Shown: piece by piece, positions 1-6,281 of the stretch
Numbering within the stretch: position 1 is the first letter of the stretch
Layout of the letters: each line of letters begins with the position of its first letter
NCBI GenBank assembly: GCA_035456265.1
Contig: DATIDP010000049.1
Span: 1-6,281 of the forward strand
Direction: 5' to 3'
DNA length: 6,281 bases
From: DASUPK01 sp035456265
GTDB lineage: Bacteria > Actinomycetota > Thermoleophilia > Solirubrobacterales > 70-9
The notes under the pieces: generated by a model
Seen by the model: only the letters and a program-made list of their open reading frames with translations
The model's database searches: none
Told to the model about the DNA's origin: nothing
Position numbers and translations under genes: made by a program

Positions 1-123
1 GGTCGTGAGCTCGCCGATGCGGTGGCGGGCGGGGCCCGCGTCCTTCCCCGGCGGGCGCTCGACCTCGGATACGAGTTCCGTCACCCGGAGCTCGACGAGG
101 CGCTGCGCAGCGCGCTGCGCTGA
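1..123 (+). CDS. C-terminal end of a TIGR01777/SDR39U1 (YfcH-like) epimerase-family protein, partial
   Basis: Reading frame 1 is open from the window edge to a TGA at 121-123 and encodes 40 residues; the start lies outside the window. The segment has the look of the DUF1731 domain that closes TIGR01777 sugar-nucleotide-epimerase-like proteins: a short 'R.LP.RAL.LGYEFRHPEL.EAL' pattern in which a proline-arginine stretch leads into an aromatic 'GYEFRHP' and a final 'EALRSAL' helix. Family members are atypical short-chain dehydrogenases with an N-terminal NAD(P)-binding Rossmann fold, which is not visible here; their substrates are mostly unknown. The gene converges on the BrkB-like gene with only 4 bp between the stop codons. 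The call rests on the C-terminal motif alone, so another extended-SDR relative is possible. Confidence 0.72.
   Translation, partial: GRELADAVAGGARVLPRRALDLGYEFRHPELDEALRSALR
105..120. terminator. Short GC hairpin at the convergent gene ends, doubtful
   Basis: GCGCAG (105-110) and CTGCGC (115-120) can pair around a 4-base loop just before the TGA at 121. It overlaps a 14-bp perfect palindrome at 100-113. There is no T tract on either side. The symmetry arises from repeated Ala-Leu-Arg codons, so it may be coincidental. Confidence 0.2.
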
Positions 124-127
124 TGCC

Positions 128-1141
128 CTAGACCGTTCGGCGGCGCTCGGGCTCGTCGCGCGGCTCGAGCTGAAGCTCCCTCTCCGCGCCGGGAATGCCC
201 TGCTCGAACTGCCTGTCCCGCTCGCGCTCCGCGTTCAGCTCGTGCCCGAAGAGGATCGCCAGGTTCGTGATCCACATCCAGATCAGGATCACCACCACTC
301 CCGCGAGTGAGCCGTACACCTTGTTGTAGGAGCCGAACTGCGAGACGTAGATGCCGAATCCGGCCGACGCGAGAAGCCAGACGACCAGCGCGACGAACCC
401 ACCGGGCGTGATCCACTTGAAGCCGCGCTGCCTGACGTTGGGAGAGGCGTAGTAGATGAACGCGATCATCAGCAGGAAGAGCGCGGCGATCGCCAGCCAC
501 TTCGCGTAGCTCCAGATCGTCACGGCGGTCCCCGAGACGCCGATCGGGTCCGCGACGTCCGAGACGATCGGGCCGGTCAGCACGACCCCGAGCGCCATGA
601 CCGCGAGCAGGACCAAGAGCACGAGCGTCATCAGCAACTGGAGCGGGCGAAGCTTCCAGAACGGCCGACCCTCACGGGTCTCATAGATCACGTTGGACGC
701 CCGGATGAACGCCCCCAGGTAGCCGGAGGCCGACCAGAGGGCGACCAGCGTGCTGATCACGAGGGTCAACCCAGCGGTCCCGCGACTCTCGGTCACCTGC
801 CGGATCGGTCCGGCGAACGTGCTCGCCGCGGTGTCGGGCCCGAGCCTGGTGACGATGTCGGTGAGCGTCCGGGTCGTGGACTCGGGATTCGCGATCAGCC
901 CGACGATCGAGACCAGCGCGATCAGGGCCGGGAAGAGCGACAGGAGCCCGTAGTAGGTGAGGGCGGCGGCCCAGTCGGTGAGGTTGTCCTCCTGGAACTC
1001 CTGAGCCGTTCGCTTCAGGGTCGGCCAGAGGCCCGTCTTCCGCTCGACTCCGGTCGGCACGAAGTCGCTGCCGCGGCGCTGCGTCGGGTCGTCGTCATTG
1101 TCGGTCGTCCTCGACCGATCGGTCGGGCGGGCTTCCGCCAT
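128..1141 (-). CDS. YihY/virulence factor BrkB family integral membrane protein
   Basis: This 337-residue protein is an inner-membrane member of the YihY/BrkB family. Members were once called RNase BN by mistake; their molecular function is unsettled. A charged cytoplasmic N-terminus (about 1-55) precedes roughly six hydrophobic segments near 62-83, 124-147, 167-192, 211-232, 247-266 and 277-299. Family landmarks are visible: DWAAALTYYGLLSLFP (56-71), SGYLGAFIRASNVIYE (139-154), YYASPNVR (230-237), a P-G-G turn (246-248) and the closing YGSLAGVVV...WMW...GHELNAE block (276-305). A hydrophilic, Glu/Arg-rich tail of about 35 residues ends the protein. The ATG at 1139-1141 is preceded by a strong ribosome binding site that overlaps the stop codon of the upstream DUF4235 gene, so the two are probably translationally coupled. 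Length and topology are normal for the family. Confidence 0.93.
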   Translation of the reverse strand: MAEARPTDRSRTTDNDDDPTQRRGSDFVPTGVERKTGLWPTLKRTAQEFQEDNLTDWAAALTYYGLLSLFPALIALVSIVGLIANPESTTRTLTDIVTRLGPDTAASTFAGPIRQVTESRGTAGLTLVISTLVALWSASGYLGAFIRASNVIYETREGRPFWKLRPLQLLMTLVLLVLLAVMALGVVLTGPIVSDVADPIGVSGTAVTIWSYAKWLAIAALFLLMIAFIYYASPNVRQRGFKWITPGGFVALVVWLLASAGFGIYVSQFGSYNKVYGSLAGVVVILIWMWITNLAILFGHELNAERERDRQFEQGIPGAERELQLEPRDEPERRRTV

Positions 1142-1144
1142 ATT

Positions 1145-1152
1145 TCCTCCCT
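1145..1152 (-). promoter_or_regulatory. Strong Shine-Dalgarno site of the BrkB-like gene
   Basis: On the minus strand AGGGAGGA lies 3 bases before the ATG at 1141, with the GGAGG core 4 bases before it. The TAG stop of the DUF4235 gene (1151-1153) overlaps this site, so ribosomes ending the first gene stop directly at the second start. It fixes the BrkB start codon. Confidence 0.85.
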
Positions 1153-1426
1153 ATGCCCTCTCGGGTGCTTCCTCGCCGGGCCACTCGCCCGTCATCCGGG
1201 CGAAGCCCCGGCGCGCGGCGTGGTCGAACAGGCCCTTGACGAGTCTGAAGATGGCCCCCTCGATGATCAGCGCGATCGCGAGCTTGCCGATCTTCACCTC
1301 GCGGTGATCGGGCTGTGGCGGCTCCTTCTCGTCCACCTTGCCCCAGACCGCATCGAAGACCTTCTGTCCGATCAGCCCGGCCAGAAGGCCGCCCAGGATG
1401 CTGATGGGCACGAATACAAGCTTCAT
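1151..1426 (-). CDS. DUF4235 family small membrane protein
   Basis: The 91-residue product matches the pattern of actinobacterial DUF4235 proteins: an N-terminal hydrophobic helix (about 3-22) with G-G-L-L-A-G-L-I-G, a V-F-D-A-V-W stretch, a short acidic/proline linker 'DEKEPPQPD', a second helix 'LAIALIIEGAIFRLVK' near residues 50-65, and the closing 'RRGFARMTGEWPGEE'. Function is unknown for the family. The ATG at 1424-1426 gives the usual MKL start; a TTG at 1433-1435 would add three residues but has no better ribosome binding site, and neither start has a convincing one. The gene is 9 bp upstream of the BrkB-like gene and shares its direction, so the two probably form a bicistronic membrane-protein unit. 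It diverges from the dioxygenase gene. Confidence 0.85.
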   Translation of the reverse strand: MKLVFVPISILGGLLAGLIGQKVFDAVWGKVDEKEPPQPDHREVKIGKLAIALIIEGAIFRLVKGLFDHAARRGFARMTGEWPGEEAPERA

Positions 1427-1476
1427 AGGGCTCAATCTGCCCGGGTCCGGGACGCTGAAAACACTCCGGATGCGCG
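1427..1476. promoter_or_regulatory. Divergent intergenic region with a TCCGG inverted repeat
   Basis: This 50-bp gap separates the divergent DUF4235 and dioxygenase genes and must hold, or overlap, promoters for both. TCCGG (1446-1450) and CCGGA (1466-1470) form an inverted repeat with a 15-base spacer, a possible small operator. I see no convincing -10/-35 pair on either strand. The short gap suggests short leaders or promoters that reach into the coding regions. Confidence 0.3.
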
Positions 1477-2406
1477 ATGATGGCCGCCATGAAGCTGGAG
1501 GGGATCCACCACATCACCGCGATCACGGGCGACGCGCAGAAGAACGTCGACTTCTATGTCGGCGTTCTGGGCCTCCGACTGGTGAAGAAGACCGTGAACC
1601 AGGACGACCCGACCGTCTACCACCTCTTCTATGCCGACGAGAAAGGCGACCCCGGTTCCGATCTGACCTTCTTCGAGTACCCCGGAGCCCCGCAGGGGCG
1701 CGCGGGCGAGGGCATGATCTGGGGAATTCGATGGCGGCTCGGAGACGAGGCGGCCCTGGACTTCTGGGAGAAGCGCCTGGCGGAGCACGGCACGGAGGTC
1801 GAGCGCGGAGACGACGGCGTCCTCCGGTTCGCGGACCCCGAGGGGCTAGGCCACGCCCTCAAGGTCGTCGATACCCCGGACCCTCCGCTGATCGCCGATC
1901 ACCCGGAGATCCCCTCCGAGCTCGCCCTCCAGGGCTTCGATGGCGCGATCGCCTACGCGAGCGATCCCGAGGCCAGCCGACCGCTGCTCGAGGAGGCGCT
2001 CGGGTTCGAGTCGATCGGAGGCGAGCCCGGGCAGTCCGGCTGGGAATGCCGGGGGGAGGGCCGTGGCGGCCTCTGGGGTTACTCGGACCCGCCGGCGGAG
2101 CGCGGCCTGCAAGGGGCGGGCAGCGTGCACCACATCGCCTGGGCGTCTCAGATCGACGAGCACCAGGGATGGCGGGACCGGGTCATCGCCGCGGGTGGTC
2201 ACCCCACGCCGGTGATCGACCGCTTCTACTTCCGCGAGCCGAGTGGCGTGCTCTTCGAGATCGCCACCCTCGGGCCGGGCTTCACCGTCGACGAACCGCT
2301 CGAGTCGCTGGGCGAGCGGCTCTCGCTGCCGCCGGACTACGAGCATCTCCGGGAACAGGTCGAGCCGGTGCTGCGGCCGATCAACAACCCGCGTGTCCCA
2401 GCCTGA
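1477..2406 (+). CDS. Two-module VOC ring-cleaving dioxygenase (MhqO/MhqE/PcpA-like)
   Basis: The 309-residue protein has two vicinal-oxygen-chelate (glyoxalase-fold) modules, about 6-130 and 150-265. The opening 'GIHHITAI' (9-16), 'FYVGVLGLRLVKKTVN' (26-41), 'DDPTVYHLFYADEKGDPGS' (43-61) and 'LTFFEYPGAP' (63-72) are typical of the MhqO/LinE/PcpA group, which open hydroquinone-type rings using Fe(II) and O2. Candidate metal ligands are one of H11/H12, one of H218/H219 in 'SVHHIAW', and E261 in 'GVLFEIAT'; Y251, ten residues before E261, matches the active-site tyrosine spacing I recall for PcpA. The start is ambiguous: ATGs at 1477, 1480 and 1489 are in frame, and none has a strong ribosome binding site; the last gives a conserved MKLEGIHH opening. 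An esterase gene follows 22 bp downstream, so the pair probably acts in cytoplasmic detoxification of quinones or aromatics. The exact substrate cannot be read from sequence. Confidence 0.9.
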   Translation: MMAAMKLEGIHHITAITGDAQKNVDFYVGVLGLRLVKKTVNQDDPTVYHLFYADEKGDPGSDLTFFEYPGAPQGRAGEGMIWGIRWRLGDEAALDFWEKRLAEHGTEVERGDDGVLRFADPEGLGHALKVVDTPDPPLIADHPEIPSELALQGFDGAIAYASDPEASRPLLEEALGFESIGGEPGQSGWECRGEGRGGLWGYSDPPAERGLQGAGSVHHIAWASQIDEHQGWRDRVIAAGGHPTPVIDRFYFREPSGVLFEIATLGPGFTVDEPLESLGERLSLPPDYEHLREQVEPVLRPINNPRVPA

Positions 2407-2428
2407 GCACTCGGATCAACCGGATCAG

Positions 2429-3109
2429 ATGGTCGAGCTGGTCCACCTCGACCGCGAGCCCCAGGGTGACCCCCGGGGCGCGCTGATCCTGCTCCACGGC
2501 CGCGGCGTCGACGAGCGCGACCTCCACCCCATGCTCGGGGAGCTCGATCCGGAGCGGAGGCTGTTCGGCATGACGCCGGGGGCGCCGCTCACGAACGTGC
2601 CGCCGGGTGGCCGGCACTGGTACGTGATCAAGGAGGTCGGACATCCCGACGAGCGGACCTTCCTGGAGACCATGGCGACCCTTTGCCCGTTCCTCGACGG
2701 CGTGCTCGCCGAGCGCGGCATCGCCTGGGATCAGACCGTGATCGGCGGATTCAGCCAGGGGGCGGCGACAGCGTGCGGGGTGGCCATCGGCAGGGACCGG
2801 CCGCGCGCGGCCGGGCTGCTGATGATGAGCGGCTTCTATCCCGAGGTCAGCGGCTGGGAGATGGACCCGGAGTCGAAGCGCGGCATGCCGGCCTACGTCA
2901 CCCACGGCGCGTACGACCCCGTCATCCCGGTCGATTTCGGCAGGCAGGCCGCCGATAAGCTCGAGACGGCCGGCCTCGAGGTCACCTACAGGGAGACGCC
3001 GGTGCAGCACGGGATCCATCCCGGGCTGCTTCCGGAGATCCGCGACTGGGTGTCCTCGGTGATCACCGGCGAACCGGTGACCACCGAGAAACCACCCTCA
3101 GAGCGCTAG
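2429..3109 (+). CDS. Phospholipase/carboxylesterase family alpha/beta hydrolase (MhqD-like)
   Basis: The 226-residue product is a cytoplasmic serine hydrolase of the Abhydrolase_2 (carboxylesterase/acyl-thioesterase) family, at normal family length. 'LILLHGRGVDERDL' (19-32) carries the oxyanion-hole HGRG turn. The nucleophile is S109 in 'GGFSQG' (106-111). The acid is D163 in 'THGAYDPVIP' (158-167), and the histidine is most likely H194 in 'VQHGIHP' (192-198). 'PPGGRHWYV' (58-66) is also typical of this subgroup. I chose the ATG at 2429, 22 bp after the dioxygenase stop; a GTG at 2393 would add 12 residues and overlap that gene by 14 bp, but it has no ribosome binding site. The pairing of a VOC dioxygenase with this esterase type recalls Bacillus mhqE-mhqD. 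The last about 17 codons also encode a long hairpin. The gene ends 2 bp from the stop of the convergent secreted-protein gene. Confidence 0.92.
   Translation: MVELVHLDREPQGDPRGALILLHGRGVDERDLHPMLGELDPERRLFGMTPGAPLTNVPPGGRHWYVIKEVGHPDERTFLETMATLCPFLDGVLAERGIAWDQTVIGGFSQGAATACGVAIGRDRPRAAGLLMMSGFYPEVSGWEMDPESKRGMPAYVTHGAYDPVIPVDFGRQAADKLETAGLEVTYRETPVQHGIHPGLLPEIRDWVSSVITGEPVTTEKPPSER
3055..3088 (-). terminator. Long UUCG-loop hairpin, probable terminator of the lysine-tail gene
   Basis: Bases 3055-3069 and 3074-3088 are inverted repeats of 15 bp with one discordant pair (3062/3081) around a 4-base loop (3070-3073). Read on the minus strand the discordant pair becomes a G-U wobble, so all 15 pairs can form, with a UUCG loop. 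On the plus strand it is an A-C mismatch with a CGAA loop. It starts 23 bases past the minus-strand stop at 3112 and lies inside the 3' end of the esterase gene. No T tract follows on the minus strand, so a classic intrinsic terminator is not complete; it could instead be a U-less terminator or an mRNA 3'-end stabiliser. Confidence 0.55.
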
Positions 3110-3111
3110 GG

Positions 3112-3825
3112 CTACTTCTTCTTCTTCTTTTGCTTGCACTTCTGGGTCGAGCTGGCGGACAGCGTCTCACCGCTGTAGAAGCTCGTGGACTCCGAGTTGC
3201 TCCACTTCTTCTTCTTCGCGCAGCGCGCCATCACGTAGTAAGTCGCCGTGCCCTTCTTCTTGCCCGTCTTGCGCTTGTTGAACGTGGTGTCGAACTTGCT
3301 CAGGACAAGGCCCGGCGTGTTCGGGATGTTGCTGAACGTCAGCGACCGGCCCGCCAGCCTGCCGACGATCGTGAGGCTCGTGGCACCCGGTCCGATGTCG
3401 GTCTGGATGAACATGGTGGTGGGGCCGCCGCCGAAAATCGTCACGGTCCCTCCGATGGCTCCGCCGTTGACCTGGACAATGCCGCCCCCGACGATGCTCT
3501 GGGGACAGGCGGCCTGTGCCTGGGCGGTGAACTTGCCCTGGATCTGGCTGAGCGGACAGGCGGGCACGTTCCCGTTCACGAATTTGATGTTCGAGTCGAC
3601 CGTGAAGATGGTCTGTCTCGGCGACTGCGAGGTGGGAAAGCTGTCGAACGTCGTGTCGATCACGTTTCGAAGCGACACGCCGCCGAATGTCTTCTTGCTC
3701 TGCTTCGCGGGCGAGAGCGTCGTTGTCAGCGCCTGCGAGGTCGGTGCGGCAGAGGCGACGCTCGAGAGGCTCAGCGCTCCGAGCACGCCCGCCAGGGCCC
3801 CGACCAAGAGAATGCGTTTGCTCAT
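3112..3825 (-). CDS. Secreted four-cysteine protein with poly-lysine C-terminal tail
   Basis: The 237-residue product has a Sec signal peptide: MSKR, a hydrophobic stretch to about residue 20, and a V-A-S-A cleavage site after A26. The mature part is rich in Gly, Thr, Ser and Val, probably beta-sandwich-like. It contains four cysteines in two pairs (C90, C107, C202, C230), consistent with two disulfides, the patterns 'PAC' and 'AACPQSIVGGG', and an 'FGGGP' turn (131-135). Lysine runs occur at 189-191 and 204-207, and the last eight residues are KQKKKKK preceded by C230. I recall similar lysine-tailed secreted proteins of unknown function in Thermoleophilia. The start at 3825 is supported by GGAAGGA 5 bases upstream and by the signal peptide; a longer frame to 3975 would run into the lipoprotein gene. 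A 77-bp gap upstream allows its own promoter. Role inferred: exported, cell-surface or wall-associated. Confidence 0.82.
   Translation of the reverse strand: MSKRILLVGALAGVLGALSLSSVASAAPTSQALTTTLSPAKQSKKTFGGVSLRNVIDTTFDSFPTSQSPRQTIFTVDSNIKFVNGNVPACPLSQIQGKFTAQAQAACPQSIVGGGIVQVNGGAIGGTVTIFGGGPTTMFIQTDIGPGATSLTIVGRLAGRSLTFSNIPNTPGLVLSKFDTTFNKRKTGKKKGTATYYVMARCAKKKKWSNSESTSFYSGETLSASSTQKCKQKKKKK
3115..3131. repeat. CTT trinucleotide repeat encoding the lysine tail
   Basis: Five CTT units (3115-3129) plus two further Ts form a pyrimidine tract on the plus strand. On the minus strand this is AAG repeated, giving the terminal lysines. Such a tract could slip in replication and change tail length. 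On the plus strand it also gives the esterase transcript a U-rich stretch just past its stop. Confidence 0.75.
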
Positions 3826-3902
3826 GTCAATCCTTCCGTGTCTTTGGATGCAGTATCCACTCTTCAGGGAAACACGCGCGAACGCACATGGGTGCGGCGA
3901 CT
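3826..3902 (-). promoter_or_regulatory. Intergenic gap between lipoprotein and lysine-tail genes, with SD site
   Basis: The minus strand carries a good Shine-Dalgarno sequence, GGAAGGA, at 3831-3837, five bases before the ATG at 3825. A small 5-bp hairpin (3883-3887 with 3892-3896, loop ATGG) sits just after the lipoprotein stop, too weak and without a T run to call a terminator. 'GATACT' near the middle could serve as a -10 element, but no good -35 partner is visible. The gap is the most likely place for a promoter of the secreted-protein gene. Confidence 0.4.
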
Positions 3903-4985
3903 CTACTCCGGCGTACAGGAAGCGCCGAGCGGCTGACGCGCCGCTCCGGTCACGCGGTAGCGCTGGACCATGCACTCGGTTGTGTCGCCCTCCGAGGTGA
4001 TCGAATAGCTGCCCAGCACCGTGCGGTCACGGTGCGCTCCGATCACGGCCTTTCGCACGTTGTCCCGGAAGGACGAAGCGTCCGTTCCCGCATCGCGAAT
4101 TCCCTGCAGGACGAGGGCCATCGCCTCGTAGCCGTAGGCCGCGGACGGCCCTGGGTCACGGTGAAAGCGCTGGGCGAACCCCGCCGCGAATCCCTTTTCG
4201 GGGAGGAGCTGCGGGTCGAGCTCTGCGCTCAGCTGCAGGGTCCGTGTCCCGTTTCCATAGATCGTCAGCCGGGAGGTCGCCGGCTCGTAGACGGCGCGTT
4301 CAGCGCCCTCCGGCGCCACGGCGACCTGGCCCTGCGGCTTGCCGGCGCTCACCGCGACGCCGTGGTCGGCGACGGCCGACCTGAACTCGGTCGCGGCGAG
4401 GTTCTCGAACGGCGTGCCGTCCGAGGTCGCCGCCGCGGAGCCCACCCCCAGCTCCGAGGCCCAGGCGGCGGCCGCGTCGACGACGATCTCGTCGGACGGA
4501 ACCGTGCGGGCGAAGTTGACGTCGCCGGAGGGCCGATAGCGGTCGGGCGAATCCGGGTAGCCGGCGGCCGGCCCGGTCAGGTCGACGGCGCCCGCCCCCG
4601 GGGACACCTGCGCGATCCCCGCCTGATTCGTGATCGGAGCGGAGCTTCGCGTCGGCTCGGAATCGAGCTCGCCGATGTACGCGGCCGTGGTGTGATCCTG
4701 CACGGCCGTCCGCGCGTTCGCCCCCACGGTGGCCGGGTCCCAGGACCTGCCCTTGGCGTCGTCCAGGAAGTGCGCTCGGACAGCGAGCGAGCCGGCCCTT
4801 TTCTGGGCCTGCTCGAGTGCCAGCCGGGCGCCGTCGGCGGCATCGCGTCCATCGGCGCCCCGCGGGCCCGTCAGCGGCAGGCTCACGTAGACGGCGACCG
4901 GTGCCTCGATCCTCGAGTTGCCCGTCACGCTGCATCCCGTGGCGGCGGCGACGAGCAGCAGCGCCGCTGATGCGGAACGCCTCAT
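3903..4985 (-). CDS. Type-1 periplasmic-binding lipoprotein (ABC transporter substrate-binding, Peripla_BP_6-like)
   Basis: The 360-residue protein begins with MRRSASAALLLVAAATGC, a lipoprotein signal with the acylated cysteine at C18. The N-terminal lobe (about 29-150) is a clear branched-chain-amino-acid-type binding domain: 'VYVSLPLTGPRGADG' (32-46), 'GARLALEQA' (52-60), 'DDAKGRSWDPATVGANARTA' (75-94), 'AYIGELDSE' (102-110) and 'ITNQAGIAQVSP' (118-129). The second lobe begins at 'FARTVPSDE' and ends with 'AAYGYEAMALVLQGIRDAG' (282-300) and 'LGSYSITSEGDTT' (324-336). Between about 209 and 280 the lobe looks tens of residues shorter than relatives I recall. C338 and C357 could form a disulfide. 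No permease or ATPase gene is in view, so the ligand and transport role are open. The ATG is 7 bp after the phosphofructokinase stop, with TGAGAGG combining stop and ribosome binding site, so the two are probably coupled. Confidence 0.85.
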   Translation of the reverse strand: MRRSASAALLLVAAATGCSVTGNSRIEAPVAVYVSLPLTGPRGADGRDAADGARLALEQAQKRAGSLAVRAHFLDDAKGRSWDPATVGANARTAVQDHTTAAYIGELDSEPTRSSAPITNQAGIAQVSPGAGAVDLTGPAAGYPDSPDRYRPSGDVNFARTVPSDEIVVDAAAAWASELGVGSAAATSDGTPFENLAATEFRSAVADHGVAVSAGKPQGQVAVAPEGAERAVYEPATSRLTIYGNGTRTLQLSAELDPQLLPEKGFAAGFAQRFHRDPGPSAAYGYEAMALVLQGIRDAGTDASSFRDNVRKAVIGAHRDRTVLGSYSITSEGDTTECMVQRYRVTGAARQPLGASCTPE

Positions 4986-4992
4986 CAGCCTC

Positions 4993-6018
<1,026 letters not shown>

Positions 6019-6049
6019 GCCGATCAATCTACCGGCGCAGCGGCTTCGG

Positions 6050-6281
6050 CTAGCGCTCGGAGATCTCCCCCTCGAGGACGGGCTTGACATCGAGGACGGG
6101 CGTCCCATCGAGCGCCTCGAGACCGCTCACCTTGATCCTGCGCCCCTCCATCTCCAGGATCTCGACGGGGTGCAGCCCGATCGGGTTGGGCCGATGGTGC
6201 GATCTGGTGGCGAAGACGCCCGTCTCCGGCCGCGAGGCGTCACCCCGCGGATGGACGGTCAACACCTCTCGGTCCGCGCGG
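6050..6281 (-). CDS. trmO: TrmO (TsaA/YaeB-type) tRNA m6t6A37 methyltransferase, 3' part
   Basis: The window edge cuts this gene; about 76 C-terminal residues are present, ending in TAG at 6050-6052. 'VHPRGD' is followed by 'GVFATRSHHRPNPIGL', 'VSGLEALDGTPVLDVKP' and a short acidic end. These are hallmark segments of TrmO, the SAM-dependent enzyme that N6-methylates t6A at position 37 of certain threonine tRNAs. The protein ends shortly after 'LDVKP', so it is a short single-domain form lacking the extra C-terminal domain of the E. coli enzyme. The usual tyrosine after 'KP' is a valine here. It is the first visible gene of the trmO-pfp-lipoprotein run. Identity is firm from the RPNPIGL region, but the substrate of short forms is assumed from the family. 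Confidence 0.88.
   Translation of the reverse strand, partial: RADREVLTVHPRGDASRPETGVFATRSHHRPNPIGLHPVEILEMEGRRIKVSGLEALDGTPVLDVKPVLEGEISER

Noticed and set aside
100..113. 14-bp perfect palindrome near the end of the epimerase gene
   Set aside because: It falls on repeated Ala-Leu-Arg codons (GCG CTG CGC), so codon repetition explains it; no protein-site context is visible.
1338..2486. A 382-codon open frame on the plus strand overlapping the dioxygenase gene
   Set aside because: It is an out-of-frame shadow with an Arg/Pro/Gly-rich product, while the dioxygenase frame shows clear family motifs.
3826..3975. N-terminal extension of the secreted protein to an ATG at 3975
   Set aside because: It would overlap the lipoprotein coding end and place about 50 non-hydrophobic residues before a good signal peptide; the Shine-Dalgarno site supports the start at 3825.
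3130..4000. Two open frames on the plus strand opposite the lysine-tail gene
   Set aside because: The minus-strand frame has a ribosome binding site, signal peptide and cysteine pattern. The opposite frames have none of these.
3687..4970. A 427-codon open frame on the plus strand opposite the lipoprotein gene
   Set aside because: It is the antisense shadow of a clear lipoprotein gene. Its product is Arg/Gly-rich low-complexity sequence with no recognisable domain, as expected in GC-rich DNA.
6019..6108. N-terminal extension of the phosphofructokinase to 6108
   Set aside because: It overlaps trmO by about 59 bp and adds a Ser/Arg-rich stretch absent from the family, whose members start at the RIGVITGGG region.

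Overview
The window is GC-rich (about two thirds G+C by eye) and almost completely coding: nine genes, most separated by fewer than 35 bp. The protein families suggest a high-GC actinobacterium, most likely of the class Thermoleophilia (Solirubrobacterales/Gaiellales type). The evidence is a DUF4235 membrane protein, an actinobacterial 'group III' phosphofructokinase, a substrate-binding lipoprotein ending in a GSYSI..GDTT motif, and a secreted protein with a lysine-run tail. This placement rests on remembered family resemblance, not on a search.

Layout: (1) 1-123, + strand: the last 40 codons of an SDR39U1/YfcH-type epimerase. (2) 128-1426, - strand: a DUF4235 protein followed by a YihY/BrkB membrane protein, a translationally coupled pair. 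(3) 1477-3109, + strand: a two-module VOC ring-cleaving dioxygenase followed by a serine carboxylesterase; this resembles the mhqE/mhqD quinone-detoxification pair of Bacillus. (4) 3112-3825, - strand: a secreted protein with four cysteines and a poly-lysine C-terminus, ending 2 bp from the esterase stop. (5) 3903-6281, - strand: the 3' part of trmO, a phosphofructokinase with pyrophosphate-type active-site residues, and a type-1 periplasmic-binding lipoprotein, closely packed in that order of transcription.

Genes probably acting together are the dioxygenase/esterase pair and the DUF4235/BrkB pair. The trmO-pfp-lipoprotein run is probably one transcript, but a shared function is not evident. 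The gene content looks like an ordinary chromosomal housekeeping region. I see no mobile element, CRISPR array, RNA gene or defence cassette. The points most worth following up are a long hairpin with a UUCG loop buried in the 3' end of the esterase gene, the lysine-tailed secreted protein, the PPi-type phosphofructokinase signature, and the shortened C-terminal lobe of the lipoprotein.
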